A stretch of 64,000 nt of DNA, taken from the NCBI GenBank assembly GCA_023268715.1, contig JALRLV010000008.1, positions 1 to 64,000 of the forward strand, given 5' to 3'. The translations under genes were made by a program, and so were the position numbers. The notes below the pieces were generated by a model. It searched no databases and was not told the origin of the DNA. It saw only the letters and a list, made by a program, of their open reading frames with translations. Positions 39,273 through 49,524 of this stretch are shown piece by piece (within the stretch, counting starts at the first letter, position 1; each line of letters starts with the position of its first letter). The stretch is from Candidatus Thalassarchaeaceae archaeon. GTDB lineage: Archaea > Thermoplasmatota > Poseidoniia > Poseidoniales > Thalassarchaeaceae.

Positions 39273-40250
39273 ATGGGCCCAACCGATATCGGTTCTAGCC
39301 TGCAACACCCTCGAAGGAGTCTAGGAAATCGACATAGAAGTCAAGCAGAGAAATTTCTCAAACTATCAAAGGATGATGAGTCAAATCTGTCTTGGGCAGA
39401 GCAAAGTGCTCGTCAAGCAGTATTACACGATTTCACTCACCCTGACAATTGGAGGACTTTGTTAACAATCAAACTGGAGATTGAGGATTATCTAGGCGCC
39501 CGAGCTGTTTTGGATGATTTGTTTTTGATCCTTGGCAGGGATCCAGAACTATTGTCACAATTGGACGGTGTTAACCTAGGAAATGCTGGACTCAGTTTAC
39601 TGGAGGGAGCGCTATCTGTTGACCCTCTAGACCCAGATAATTGGTGGGAATTAACCTCTCAAGAAGGAGGAGTGGGAGCTTTTCTTCACCGCATCCGGAA
39701 TTTGGATTTTACAGATCAGAGAGCGAATATTTTGTTCTCAAGAAGAATGGAAAGATTACTCGATGCTGGATTTGAAGATGAATATCTCGAGTTAACTAGA
39801 AAGTTGCTCGCCCAAAGACCCTCAAACCATGAAGCATGGGAAAAAATGGGCAAATTACACGAAAGAAGAGGAGAATTTGACCAGGCATGGTTATGTTACG
39901 ATCAAGCACAATCCAACTCCACTAATCTAAACTCCCGAGACGATTTCAAAGTAAGAATGGAATCATTAATAGATGGAAAAGGAAAATTAGCTTGGAAAGC
40001 TCCTGACATTTCCGATAGGCTCGATTTCCTAAATCGAATGCAAGTCCTAGCCAGACCGACTTCAGAACTTACGCCAGATGAAAGTCCTGACGAACATAAT
40101 GAATTATCCGAACTAGATTATGCTAGGCAATTATTCGAAAAAGATAGACTATCTGAAGCATTCTTCATCGCCAGAAGACTCGCCACACAAGGAGATGCTG
40201 AGGCAAAATTACTAGCAGAAAAAATCCAGGGGTTGATGGGAAATGAGTGA
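39273..40250 (+). CDS. TPR-repeat protein
   Basis: Helical tandem repeats, e.g. NHEAWEKMGKLHERRGEFDQAWLCYDQAQ. Confidence 0.75.
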   Translation: MGPTDIGSSLQHPRRSLGNRHRSQAEKFLKLSKDDESNLSWAEQSARQAVLHDFTHPDNWRTLLTIKLEIEDYLGARAVLDDLFLILGRDPELLSQLDGVNLGNAGLSLLEGALSVDPLDPDNWWELTSQEGGVGAFLHRIRNLDFTDQRANILFSRRMERLLDAGFEDEYLELTRKLLAQRPSNHEAWEKMGKLHERRGEFDQAWLCYDQAQSNSTNLNSRDDFKVRMESLIDGKGKLAWKAPDISDRLDFLNRMQVLARPTSELTPDESPDEHNELSELDYARQLFEKDRLSEAFFIARRLATQGDAEAKLLAEKIQGLMGNE

Positions 40251-40647
40251 ACTAGAACCTTGGGTCGTAGTATGGGCTGTACCAAAGCAACCCCTAGACT
40301 CTCCTTGTTGGTTAATGGTCAAACATATTGAACGAGGATGGGAATTACCAGGTGGGAAAATAGCCGAAACTGAATCGTTAGATATTACAGCATTACGAGA
40401 ATTATTTGAAGAGGCCGGAGTCCTAGGAACTGCCACCAATTATGATGAAAATATTCTCCCAAAGGGCACTGTAGTTAGAGTAGAAATTGACGAAGAGCCT
40501 CAACCATACGGTTGGGAGTCCGAAGATGAAAAAATCATCGAAGTTGGCTGGTGTGTAGAGATACCGGGCGAATTATATTGGGGAGAAAAAGAGATTCAAC
40601 GCTTATTAGATCACGATTGGAGCACTTCAAGAAGCCTTGCATCTTGA
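40243..40647 (+). CDS. NUDIX hydrolase
   Basis: WELPGGKIAETESLDITALRELFEEAGVLG (Nudix box GX5EX7REUXEEXGU). Confidence 0.93.
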   Translation: MSELEPWVVVWAVPKQPLDSPCWLMVKHIERGWELPGGKIAETESLDITALRELFEEAGVLGTATNYDENILPKGTVVRVEIDEEPQPYGWESEDEKIIEVGWCVEIPGELYWGEKEIQRLLDHDWSTSRSLAS

Positions 40648-41561
40648 ATTTCATTCGCCCTATCTAGCAACGATTTCTTCCATTTCGGATTTCCAATTAT
40701 TTCAGCTGCGTCGAGAATCATTCCCAAATCTGTTCTATCAGAACCGCCTAAATTTCTAGTCAAAATCGGCAATAACCCCTCTACAACATCGTTGACGTCT
40801 TGATAATTAGCAGGTACCCATGATGACCCTGGGACCGAGCGAGGTTCTGCATTCTCTATCCTGTAAAGCATCCTAGGTGCGTCTTGTGTAACTTCCTCTA
40901 AGCCCAAATCTAACCACTCTAGTGAAGCAACTACGGCCTCTGCTTCCATTCCTGCATCAATGAATACTGCTCTGGCGGTCCAGAGGTGTCTCATTGCAGG
41001 GTCTAAATCATCCATAGCAGTCAATATTCGACCTACTTCTAACCTAGATAGCCCTCTAATCTCTGGGGGGAAGCCACTGTCTTTTGTGATTTCAGCGTGA
41101 ATGGCCATCGCCATCATAATTTCTCCACTATTGCTATGCCATGTAGCCTGGTTCAACATAGAAATCCCATGCAGCGCTGTGTTAGGTGCTATAGCCTTGA
41201 GACGTTGAGAACACCATGCCAATTCTTGACCCGATATATCTGGGCCATCAACGGCTAGTAGTGCCCTTTCCATACGAATTCTGACCTCACATTCTAGGTC
41301 ACGTTCTTCTTTAGAACGAGAACGTGTTAGTAATTCCGCACTAGTAATTACCGCGTTGGCTAAATCGCCTTCCATCAGTAAACCTTGGAGGCCCAATACA
41401 TCTCTTTGTAGCGGACTTAATTTTGAGAGTAACTCATCGGGGCCATCTACATCCTCAAACAACATATACGAACATAATTGTAAAACCAAGTCCTCTGGAA
41501 TATCTGATATATTAATTGAGCCTGAATTTAATTGTGATAGTATTTCACGGACATCTTTCAT
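40611..41561 (-). CDS. Hypothetical TPR-like alpha-helical protein
   Basis: 317-codon ORF with alternating helical repeats (GLLMEGDLANAVITSAELL..., LEVGRILTAMDDLDPAMRHLWTARAVF). Confidence 0.7.
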   Translation of the reverse strand: MKDVREILSQLNSGSINISDIPEDLVLQLCSYMLFEDVDGPDELLSKLSPLQRDVLGLQGLLMEGDLANAVITSAELLTRSRSKEERDLECEVRIRMERALLAVDGPDISGQELAWCSQRLKAIAPNTALHGISMLNQATWHSNSGEIMMAMAIHAEITKDSGFPPEIRGLSRLEVGRILTAMDDLDPAMRHLWTARAVFIDAGMEAEAVVASLEWLDLGLEEVTQDAPRMLYRIENAEPRSVPGSSWVPANYQDVNDVVEGLLPILTRNLGGSDRTDLGMILDAAEIIGNPKWKKSLLDRANEIQDARLLEVLQS

Positions 41562-42535
41562 TCTATCAACTCCGCAGAAAGAGTTGCTAACAATACCGAT
41601 TCTAATTCGACTTCGTCACAAATCCCGGACCAACCTGCTGCACCAGCATGGCCGCCGCCGTCTCCACCCAATCGGTGAACGATACTTTCCATTAAATGTC
41701 CCAAATGAATACCCTGATTTGTCGCATTTCTGCTAGCCCTAGCACTTAATCTAAGTCCAGGACTATTTTTCTTGTAAACAAAAGATGCATGGGCACCAGA
41801 AGCCAATAATGCATGTGCAACTACACCTTCATTTGTACCAGCACGGGTAATCGATATCATATATTTTCCAACTTCTTGCATCTTTGATCTAGATACAGCT
41901 TTGTGTATAGATATGCGTTGAGACTGGTTCAAATCTTCTGACTCAATCTGGTCAATAACGTCTACAATATCTAGTCCAGATATTTCACAAATCTCTGCTA
42001 CTCTTCTGTGACATCCGGGTCTACTGTGTTTGAATCGACCAGTATCAGAAATAATTGCGGCTAGGAGAAGTGTCGCTAGGTCTGCCTCTAAGGCAAGTCC
42101 TTGAGGCTTTATCCAATCCCAAACCATTTCGGCAGTAGATGAATAATTACCAGTTAATTCCAAAGTTTTGTCTGGCCATCCGTCTGATGCTGCAGAATGA
42201 TGATCTAAAACACATAATGGCACATCTGGTAATTTGAAACCAATTTGACTAGGTGAAGCACAATCAACCACAATTATTCCAGAAAGTGTTCGAGGTAAAG
42301 ATGGCCTAGTAGCATCGATTTGCTGGTAATCAACTCCCATCCCATTGAGGACTTTTATAGGCAATGAACCAATGTGAATCCCGCAAGCTTTTGCGTTATT
42401 TCCGATAGCCGATGCCAGAACTATTCCAGAGCCGATTGTATCCATATCTCCATTTTTATGAGTAACAACTGCTATTGGGCCATTAGGCGAATGCGATGAA
42501 ATCCAATCGCTAAGTGCATTCAAATCGAAAGACAT
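41558..42535 (-). CDS. DHH-family phosphoesterase
   Basis: VVTHKNGDMDTIGSG, VLDHHSA, DTGRFKHS, GGDGGGHAGAAGW. Confidence 0.93.
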   Translation of the reverse strand: MSFDLNALSDWISSHSPNGPIAVVTHKNGDMDTIGSGIVLASAIGNNAKACGIHIGSLPIKVLNGMGVDYQQIDATRPSLPRTLSGIIVVDCASPSQIGFKLPDVPLCVLDHHSAASDGWPDKTLELTGNYSSTAEMVWDWIKPQGLALEADLATLLLAAIISDTGRFKHSRPGCHRRVAEICEISGLDIVDVIDQIESEDLNQSQRISIHKAVSRSKMQEVGKYMISITRAGTNEGVVAHALLASGAHASFVYKKNSPGLRLSARASRNATNQGIHLGHLMESIVHRLGGDGGGHAGAAGWSGICDEVELESVLLATLSAELIE

Positions 42536-42548
42536 CGAAAATCACCAC

Positions 42549-42851
42549 TCAATTGAGCGACTCAGATGCCTCATTATACTGTGAAATTAACTCCGATTCC
42601 CTAGCATTTAGAGATTCTAAATGAGCTTCAATAGTTTCCTTCGAAGACACTAGGTCTTGAGATAATGATGCTCTGTCACCTACCTCCAACAAAACCCCTC
42701 CAAGAGCTCGATACACTGCCCTATCGGGCGATTGTTCTTTCAGGGCCTCAATAGTTAGCGAGATTTCATTGAATTGGCTAGTCAAGGATTGAATCTGTCC
42801 TCGCACCATTTGTAATTCCTGGACTAGGCTCTGGAGTGCTTGTTGGTCCAT
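42549..42851 (-). CDS. pfdB: Prefoldin beta subunit
   Basis: Two coiled-coil arms flanking AVYRALGGVLLEVGDRASLSQDL; superoperon context. Confidence 0.88.
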   Translation of the reverse strand: MDQQALQSLVQELQMVRGQIQSLTSQFNEISLTIEALKEQSPDRAVYRALGGVLLEVGDRASLSQDLVSSKETIEAHLESLNARESELISQYNEASESLN

Positions 42852-42870
42852 TATTTCTCAACCTCCGGAT

Positions 42871-43107
42871 TTAGTCAACCGCTTTCAAGGCGTCGTATGC
42901 TGCAGAAAGGCCTCTCATTACAGTATTCCAGCGAGCCCGCATATCAACGAATACCGGCTCTACCTCCTCTATAGTGATACAATCACCGCTTCGAGTGACT
43001 TCCGCTTCGGTAACTAACGCCGCCTCTAGCGAACTGGCGTAGGAACTAGAAATTTGCATAGTGAGTTTTACGGAATCACTCTTCTTCGTCGCTGACACTT
43101 TCTTCAC
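42871..43107 (-). CDS. pcc1: KEOPS complex subunit Pcc1
   Basis: Short Pcc1-like protein ending VDMRARWNTVMRGLSAAYDALKAV; conserved position before pfdB. Confidence 0.75.
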   Translation of the reverse strand: MKKVSATKKSDSVKLTMQISSSYASSLEAALVTEAEVTRSGDCITIEEVEPVFVDMRARWNTVMRGLSAAYDALKAVD

Positions 43108-43450
43108 CAGCTAGTTTACGCTCATAATCCAAAGCAGCCTGTTGTGCGATTACCGTCATATCCGTCGCAGTAGCGCCTTCCATTCCGCGTCGAATTACTC
43201 TTGTGTTAGCATCTGTTGCACGAGTAAAAGGCTCCCAAACTCCTCCAGAGAATTTATGCCCACACTTCTTGCACTCCCAGATTCCCGCGACTTGGCGGGT
43301 GACCTTTTGATAATGACAAACTGGACAGGTGTAATTTCGCGACTTTTTCTTGAGTGATGCGCCCGCTCTCCTACGAACACTTACACCGTATCTCGATCCA
43401 TACTTCGCGGTAGCACCGGCCTTCTGTGTTCTCTTTGCCATTTCACTCAC
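43076..43450 (-). CDS. rpl37ae: Ribosomal protein eL43 (L37Ae) with acidic C-terminal tail
   Basis: KYGSRYGVSVRRRAGASLKKKSRNYTCPVCHYQKVTRQVAGIWECKKCGHKFSGGVWEP. Confidence 0.95.
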   Translation of the reverse strand: MSEMAKRTQKAGATAKYGSRYGVSVRRRAGASLKKKSRNYTCPVCHYQKVTRQVAGIWECKKCGHKFSGGVWEPFTRATDANTRVIRRGMEGATATDMTVIAQQAALDYERKLAGEESVSDEEE

Positions 43451-44237
43451 CTTCCAATGCGTTGTTTACCAGATCTCTGAGTTCGGCGCACCTTGAACGA
43501 GCCTGTTCATTGATCTCGGCGAATTCGGCGGCCGTGAAGATTCCCTTTAGACCCTTCTGCAATGAATGAACATGATCATCATCACCTAGGGTGATGTGTA
43601 TTCTTTCATCACCGCCTAATTCTTCCCTCTTATCTGCATCGTAAACAAAGCGACCTCCTACCTTGTGATAGGAACACATTATCGGAGTCTTTGACACATC
43701 AAGCGGCATATCTTCTCCAACCTCAAATCTCTCTGCTGGAACCGTAGCACTTCTTAGTGCTGCAATTGCTGCTAATCCGAAGGCATCGAATAGGTTACCA
43801 TCGTCTGATACTGCAAACACGTCGAGAATCACCTGCCAGGCTTTCTCTCCCGGGATGATACACAAATCCTCTGTGTTTATACAACCAGATTCACGAATTC
43901 CTCTATCAACTACTCGACCTAATTCAATGGACTCGGCACTAGGTGGGCCCGCTTCCCAATTGCGTCCTGCAACCGGCCTTACTTCTGCACTACACATCAA
44001 ACCGCCTTCATTAGGTCGGTCTGGATATGGAGTCATAATCTGGAACTTTACCCCCGCCAGGACGATGGTATCCCCCATTCTGACTCTGGCCGATCCTTCT
44101 GCCCTAGGTAGGCAATTGATTTCCAGTTCCACATCGCGGCCTTGGAATTGTCCACGGCCGTCATGTCTCTTATCTTCACCTGCCAATTCTGCTAGATGAG
44201 CGCGAAGTAGATTAGGGACTAGTGGTATACTCATCAC
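43443..44237 (-). CDS. rrp42: Exosome subunit Rrp42
   Basis: DKRHDGRGQFQGRDVELEINCLPRAEGSARVRMGDTIVLAGVKFQI; RNase PH fold. Confidence 0.95.
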   Translation of the reverse strand: MMSIPLVPNLLRAHLAELAGEDKRHDGRGQFQGRDVELEINCLPRAEGSARVRMGDTIVLAGVKFQIMTPYPDRPNEGGLMCSAEVRPVAGRNWEAGPPSAESIELGRVVDRGIRESGCINTEDLCIIPGEKAWQVILDVFAVSDDGNLFDAFGLAAIAALRSATVPAERFEVGEDMPLDVSKTPIMCSYHKVGGRFVYDADKREELGGDERIHITLGDDDHVHSLQKGLKGIFTAAEFAEINEQARSRCAELRDLVNNALEGE

Positions 44238-44950
44238 TCATCACCTCCCTTCAGGGCGCGAACCATTTCTTTGTGAATCACTTGTGCTGCTTCCATATTG
44301 TAATCCCAAGCCTCTTGGAATTGCTCAGGAGATAGGTCTCCATCCATTTGTAGGAAAACTAGTTCTCCGGTATTTGGCAGAATACCCATTGGTAGATCTG
44401 CTTCACCGTAGTTATCTTCCTCCTTATTCAGATCACAAACTACGATGTCATGCACCTTACCACTTGCAACCGACACTACCATGTCTGTCATTGGTATACC
44501 AGCGTGAGCAAGAGCGACTGATGCTGCAGTGATTCCTGCACACCTTGTTCCTGCTTCGGCGCAAATAATTTCGATCTCTACCCGAATCTTACTTCGTGGG
44601 TATAATTCTGTTAGAACTACACTTTCCAGCGCTTCGGCCGTTACTTTGGAAATTTCTCTACTGCGTCGGTTGAACCCTGGACGGATCCTATCGGTTGTCG
44701 AGAATGGAGCCATATTGTATCTAACGTCCAACACGGCTCGATCTTGTCGCTGTATCTTCCTCGGGTGTGCCTCCATAGGCCCATAAACGGCTGCAATACA
44801 GTCATTTAGACCCCATCGGATTCTAGCAGAGCCATCAGCCACAGGAACTACTCCAGTTTCAATTGATACTGGCCTTACCTCATCTTTGGTTCGACCATCA
44901 AGTCGTATCCCGTTTTCATCAATACACTGTACATCTCCATAGCCACCCAT
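44234..44950 (-). CDS. rrp41: Exosome catalytic subunit Rrp41
   Basis: IRLDGRTKDEVRPVSIETGVVPVADGSARIRWG, AGTRCAGITAASVALAHAGIPMTDMV. Confidence 0.95.
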   Translation of the reverse strand: MGGYGDVQCIDENGIRLDGRTKDEVRPVSIETGVVPVADGSARIRWGLNDCIAAVYGPMEAHPRKIQRQDRAVLDVRYNMAPFSTTDRIRPGFNRRSREISKVTAEALESVVLTELYPRSKIRVEIEIICAEAGTRCAGITAASVALAHAGIPMTDMVVSVASGKVHDIVVCDLNKEEDNYGEADLPMGILPNTGELVFLQMDGDLSPEQFQEAWDYNMEAAQVIHKEMVRALKGGDE

Positions 44951-45660
44951 CAGGCCTCACCTCCAAAATCATCTATTTTCGCTTCGGTTAACAAAGCGTT
45001 TAGCCTGTCTCTAGCGTTGATGATTCCATCAAGGTCACCATCCAACCAAACTCGGCCGTTATCGCCAGCGACTACTCTACACTCTGTATCTTCCTTGAGT
45101 TGTCTGAGGTTATTTCCACCTCTCCCAATAAGACGCCCTAGTAAATGAGGATCGATTTCCTCAATACTACCTGAACGAATTGCACGCAGACCCATTCCTT
45201 TCATCGTAACCACGCTAGAGTGATTTTCTTCTACCTCTTGAACTCGGCAAAGGATAGCATCCCCTATATCGAGGACCTTTCTGATTCCACCAAATTCTGC
45301 CTTAGATGGCCCAAGGCTCATCGGTAATATGGCATTGAATGGCCCACCTATGTCGACGAACCAGATATTGCTGGTACATCCCTCGATGTAGCCTATCACG
45401 AGGTCACTAGGCCGCGGCACGTACGCAGTGCGTCGCGGCTCGATCGAGACAGTACCGCCTCGATTGTTCATTCTTCCTTGCTTCAAAGCACGTAGCCGGC
45501 CGTTTATGGCAAGAACGCCATGTCCAGCTTCGTACTCCCCAGAATCGCCTAGGTCGTCCCCAGGGGCGACAAGCAGGGGTGCTTGTCGGGATCTGCGCGG
45601 TCCGTCCGCGCCATTGTCTCCACTCATGTTATCGAGCCGCGCGACCGACCCACCCTTCAT
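44950..45660 (-). CDS. rrp4: Exosome cap subunit Rrp4 (S1/KH)
   Basis: LLVAPGDDLG...S1-like VGYIEGCTSNIWFVDIGGPFNAILP, KH GRLIGRGGNNLRQL. Confidence 0.93.
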   Translation of the reverse strand: MKGGSVARLDNMSGDNGADGPRRSRQAPLLVAPGDDLGDSGEYEAGHGVLAINGRLRALKQGRMNNRGGTVSIEPRRTAYVPRPSDLVIGYIEGCTSNIWFVDIGGPFNAILPMSLGPSKAEFGGIRKVLDIGDAILCRVQEVEENHSSVVTMKGMGLRAIRSGSIEEIDPHLLGRLIGRGGNNLRQLKEDTECRVVAGDNGRVWLDGDLDGIINARDRLNALLTEAKIDDFGGEA

Positions 45661-45703
45661 AACCGTATATGCTCACACCTACGGTGTGTAGAAAGTTGAT
45701 TCC

Positions 45704-46393
45704 TCAATCTAATTCTTTCACATCTAATCCCGATGCACGTTTCGAGACACGGCTAATTAGGTCTGATTTCATTCCACCGGGGCATTCTACCACGCAAGCC
45801 CAAGAACCATCTGAAAGCCACTCTTCACGTTGAAGTGAATCTCTGAGCAATTGGTGCACTCCCCCGTAGTCTTTTCCTTGAATTCGAAATGCCAACCTTA
45901 CTGTAATGAATTGCAGAGGGATTAACGAGCGAATTGCATCTACTGCGTCTTGTACCTGACGTTCAACTGAAAGGAAAGGATCTACGCTAAATCTAGCTTC
46001 GGATAATGCGTTTTCAATCCTAGTAGGTGGATGAGGCCCACGGGTTTTCGGATCGGTAGCAGTAGTTGCTATAGCATTGATAATTTGTTTGCGTTTGTCC
46101 TCCACCATTTGCTTTCTTTGATTAGTAGTCAATTGTATGCTTCCTTCAACTAATATTTTCTTCACACAAGTGTGTAAATCCGTGCTACCAAAGATATTCT
46201 CCAAAGCATCAGACGTAGGCCTATCTCCTGCTTTTACATCTGACCATATTTCATCTGTAGCCAACATGTCCTCCATTTCCACGGAATTGTTGTCTTCTTT
46301 CCACTGAGAGACTAAATCGGGGTCGACGAGGATTTCATACCGATTCCCACCTTTTTCAAGGCGGGCAATCACTGCATCATCAAGACTGACCAT
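45704..46393 (-). CDS. Ribosome maturation protein SBDS/SDO1
   Basis: ARLEKGGNRYEILVDPDLV, VWSDVKAGDRPTSDALENIFGSTD-like, VEDKRKQIINAIATTATDPKTRGPHPPTRIENAL. Confidence 0.95.
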   Translation of the reverse strand: MVSLDDAVIARLEKGGNRYEILVDPDLVSQWKEDNNSVEMEDMLATDEIWSDVKAGDRPTSDALENIFGSTDLHTCVKKILVEGSIQLTTNQRKQMVEDKRKQIINAIATTATDPKTRGPHPPTRIENALSEARFSVDPFLSVERQVQDAVDAIRSLIPLQFITVRLAFRIQGKDYGGVHQLLRDSLQREEWLSDGSWACVVECPGGMKSDLISRVSKRASGLDVKELD

Positions 46394-46444
46394 GAACGGC
46401 GAGCCTCGCCTAAGCCCTTAGAGCAATCGGGATTGTGTTCCCAA

Positions 46445-47155
46445 TCAACTTAGCTTACCAAGATGGGCTAATGTGTCTTCTTTGCTCATCTTTGTATATC
46501 CATTTCCATCTACGATTGCTATCTCTACTGCGTCGTGATTCAAATCTTCATCAATCGATTCCCTTAGGGCTTCAAGGCCCATCTTGATAGCAGCATTCTG
46601 AGTCATGTTTGCCTTCCAGTTAGCCTCGAAATGGTCGATTACGGTAGACCTTCCTCTACCAATTGCTCCGGCGTGATACGATTGGTATGCTCCAGACGGA
46701 TCAGTTTCAAACAGATGTACTCCGTCAGAGTCTACTCCAGCGATTAGTAGAGCGGTTCCAAATGGTCTGGCCCCACCGTATTGAGTAAATGATTGCATGT
46801 AATCACACATTTTCTTGACCAATGTAGTAACCGGAATTGCATCACCATATGTCATTCGATTTACCTGACATTGAACACGGGCCCGATCAACTAGCTGGCG
46901 GGCGTCTGCGACTAGTCCAGATGTTGTGAATCCTACGTGGTCATCGATTTGATACATTTTTTCTATAGAATCGATGATTACCAACTTGCTTGAGATTCTT
47001 TTATCGACAATTAAAACAACTCCATCTCGGAACTTTAGTCCGACTGTAGTTGTGCCTCTTTTGACAGATTCTCGAGCATACTCTACCTGATACAATCGTC
47101 CATCAGGAGAGAAGGTAGATACTCCATGGTCATATCCTCGTCCGCTCGGCTGCAT
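46445..47155 (-). CDS. psmA: Proteasome alpha subunit
   Basis: GYDHGVSTFSPDGRLYQVEYARESVKRGTTTVGLKF. Confidence 0.97.
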   Translation of the reverse strand: MQPSGRGYDHGVSTFSPDGRLYQVEYARESVKRGTTTVGLKFRDGVVLIVDKRISSKLVIIDSIEKMYQIDDHVGFTTSGLVADARQLVDRARVQCQVNRMTYGDAIPVTTLVKKMCDYMQSFTQYGGARPFGTALLIAGVDSDGVHLFETDPSGAYQSYHAGAIGRGRSTVIDHFEANWKANMTQNAAIKMGLEALRESIDEDLNHDAVEIAIVDGNGYTKMSKEDTLAHLGKLS

Positions 47156-47212
47156 GATTATCGGGTTGAGTCCTAAGCCGGTCTCTTATCAACCTTGACC
47201 GGTACGTCGTCT

Positions 47213-47232
47213 CATGATTGCTGAAAATCATG
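47213..47232. repeat. 7-bp inverted repeat CATGATT-6nt-AATCATG in psmA/dph6 divergent promoter region
   Basis: Read directly; short, so may be chance. Confidence 0.5.
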
Positions 47233-47284
47233 TAACATAAACAGACCAATTTTGTGATGGATGTATAGTCTATTTGATGGATAC

Positions 47285-48055
47285 ATGCGATATCCGAAGA
47301 ACGTGCGTGTAGCAGTTCTGTCCTCGGGGGGGAAGGATTCCACCTATGCATGCTGGTGGGCAATCATGCAAGGCTGGCAGGTCCAAGTTATGGTCACTGT
47401 TCACATAACTAGTGACGACTCAATGATGTTTCAATTACCAAATACCTCCCTCGCAGGTCTTCAAGCCCATTCGATTGGAACCTCATGGTTGCCCATTTTA
47501 TCGGATGGAACAGAAAACGACGAAATCCAAGACCTCGAAAATGGCATCAGAGGAACAACTAATGTCAACGCAGCATTTGACAAGGTAAAAAACGATACAG
47601 AATCAATAAATTTCCCTTCTGATTTAGTTCTTCAGACAGAAAATCTAGAAATTGATGCGTTAGTAGTCGGAGCATTACGTTCGGATTACCAAAAAACTCG
47701 TATTGAGCGTATGTGTGAAAAATTAGGATTGATCTCATACTGTCCTCTATGGCACCATAACCCTGAGGAACATATGAATTCACTAATTGAGCATGGATTT
47801 GATGTTAGATTAGTTTCAGTATCTACTGATGGCCTAGGTAGGGAATGGCTGGGAAAGAAAATCACCCAAGAATCACTAGAGGAACTAACTAGAATTTCCA
47901 ACAAATATAGGTTCAACTTAGACGGAGAGGGCGGAGAATTCGAGACAATCGTTGTTAACGCCCCGCATATGAACCAAGAAATCGAAGTTTCGGGTCATTC
48001 CAATTGGAAAGGAAATAGAGGCTCTTGGATTCTAGATTCAGCAGAATTATCATAA
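47285..48055 (+). CDS. dph6: Diphthine-ammonia ligase
   Basis: VRVAVLSSGGKDSTYACWWA PP-loop; LVVGALRSDYQKTRIERMCEKLGL; GEGGEFETIVVNAPHM; Met at 47285. Confidence 0.92.
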   Translation: MRYPKNVRVAVLSSGGKDSTYACWWAIMQGWQVQVMVTVHITSDDSMMFQLPNTSLAGLQAHSIGTSWLPILSDGTENDEIQDLENGIRGTTNVNAAFDKVKNDTESINFPSDLVLQTENLEIDALVVGALRSDYQKTRIERMCEKLGLISYCPLWHHNPEEHMNSLIEHGFDVRLVSVSTDGLGREWLGKKITQESLEELTRISNKYRFNLDGEGGEFETIVVNAPHMNQEIEVSGHSNWKGNRGSWILDSAELS

Positions 48056-48134
48056 TCGGATTATTTTTTTCATGACTTTTCTCATCCGCTAGTCTCAAGG
48101 GGGGTAGTCAAGTCGGCGGCACACGGGGAACGCT

Positions 48135-49481
48135 GTGTCAGTCTCACCGCTAGATTACCGATATGGACGACCTGAGGCTAAAGAAATCTGGTCGAGAGAA
48201 GGTCGACACAGCAGACAATTAGAGGTAGAAAGAGCCCTTGTATGGGCTCATTGCCAACTTGGACGAGTATCTGCCGAACACTACGATATGATTGCTGACA
48301 TCTCAGACCCAGGTATTGTGACCGCTGATAGGGTTGACGAAATCGAAGCCGAAACACGACATGATATCATGGCACTAACAAAGGCTATGGCAGAAAAGGC
48401 CGGAGAAGCAGCTTGGTGCATACATTTGGGTGCAACAAGCAATGATATTGTGGATTCGGCCGTAGCCCTACAAATTAGGGATTCTATCAAATTACAAAGA
48501 CAGAGTTTGAAGACTCTACTAGCTACTCTATGTGATTTAGCAGAAAGAGAAAGGGACACAGTCATGCTTGGTAGAACTCATGGACAAGCCGCTGTGCCGA
48601 TTACTTTCGGCCTTAAAATAGCAGTTTTTGTTGATGAGTTCAGAAGACATCTAGTAAGGTTAGATGAATTGGAATCGAGAGCGATAACCGGCAAATTCCT
48701 AGGAGCGGTCGGTACAGGAGCAGCGCAAGGTGAGAACGCAAAAGAATTGCAACAATTAATTCTTCAACACCTTGGATTAACCGTGCCAGTAGCGACAACA
48801 CAAGTAGTCGGGAGAGATCGATACATCGAGTGGGTTGGATGGATGGCTAATGTCGCGGCCTCAGTCGAAAAGCTCCTACAAGAAGTAAGGAATCTACAAC
48901 GATCAGAAATAGCCGAGGTCGGCGAGTGGTTTGACGTCGAAAAGCAAGTTGGTTCATCCACAATGGCGCACAAAAGGAATCCGATTACTGCTGAGAATGC
49001 TTCTGGTTTAGCACGTATCGTTCGAGCAATGATTATCCCTTCATATGAAAATGCTTTATTGTGGCACGAGAGGGATTTGGCTAATTCTTCGAGTGAGAGA
49101 TTCACCCTATCTCATGCAATGATCCTATTGGATGATATTCTCGCCAAATCCGACAGAGTCATGGGTAAATGCGTGGTTGATGCTGAAAGAATGTTAGCAA
49201 ACATAGAATCTCAAAATGGCCTTGTAATGGCTGAGAAGATAATGTTAGCATTGGTTGATGAAGGTATACACAGAGACCAAGCCCACGAAATTCTACGAGC
49301 AGCTTCAATGGTTGCTGTTGCCGAAAATCGCCATCTTCGGGAGATTTGTGGTGAAGATGAGTCCGTAACTAGCGCCTTTACCTCAAAAGAATTAGACCAA
49401 CTATTCGACCCTTCAAGTCACCTTGGAGTTAGTGGTGAAATTGTAGACGAAACAATTGCACTAGCAAGGGCGATGATTTAG
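48135..49481 (+). CDS. purB: Adenylosuccinate lyase
   Basis: SPLDYRYGRPEAKEIWS, GSSTMAHKRNPITAEN signature; GTG start. Confidence 0.95.
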   Translation: MSVSPLDYRYGRPEAKEIWSREGRHSRQLEVERALVWAHCQLGRVSAEHYDMIADISDPGIVTADRVDEIEAETRHDIMALTKAMAEKAGEAAWCIHLGATSNDIVDSAVALQIRDSIKLQRQSLKTLLATLCDLAERERDTVMLGRTHGQAAVPITFGLKIAVFVDEFRRHLVRLDELESRAITGKFLGAVGTGAAQGENAKELQQLILQHLGLTVPVATTQVVGRDRYIEWVGWMANVAASVEKLLQEVRNLQRSEIAEVGEWFDVEKQVGSSTMAHKRNPITAENASGLARIVRAMIIPSYENALLWHERDLANSSSERFTLSHAMILLDDILAKSDRVMGKCVVDAERMLANIESQNGLVMAEKIMLALVDEGIHRDQAHEILRAASMVAVAENRHLREICGEDESVTSAFTSKELDQLFDPSSHLGVSGEIVDETIALARAMI

Positions 49482-49524
49482 CAATAGTAATGCTAATTCA
49501 CCCTGAGTTTTTCAAATTAGAATA

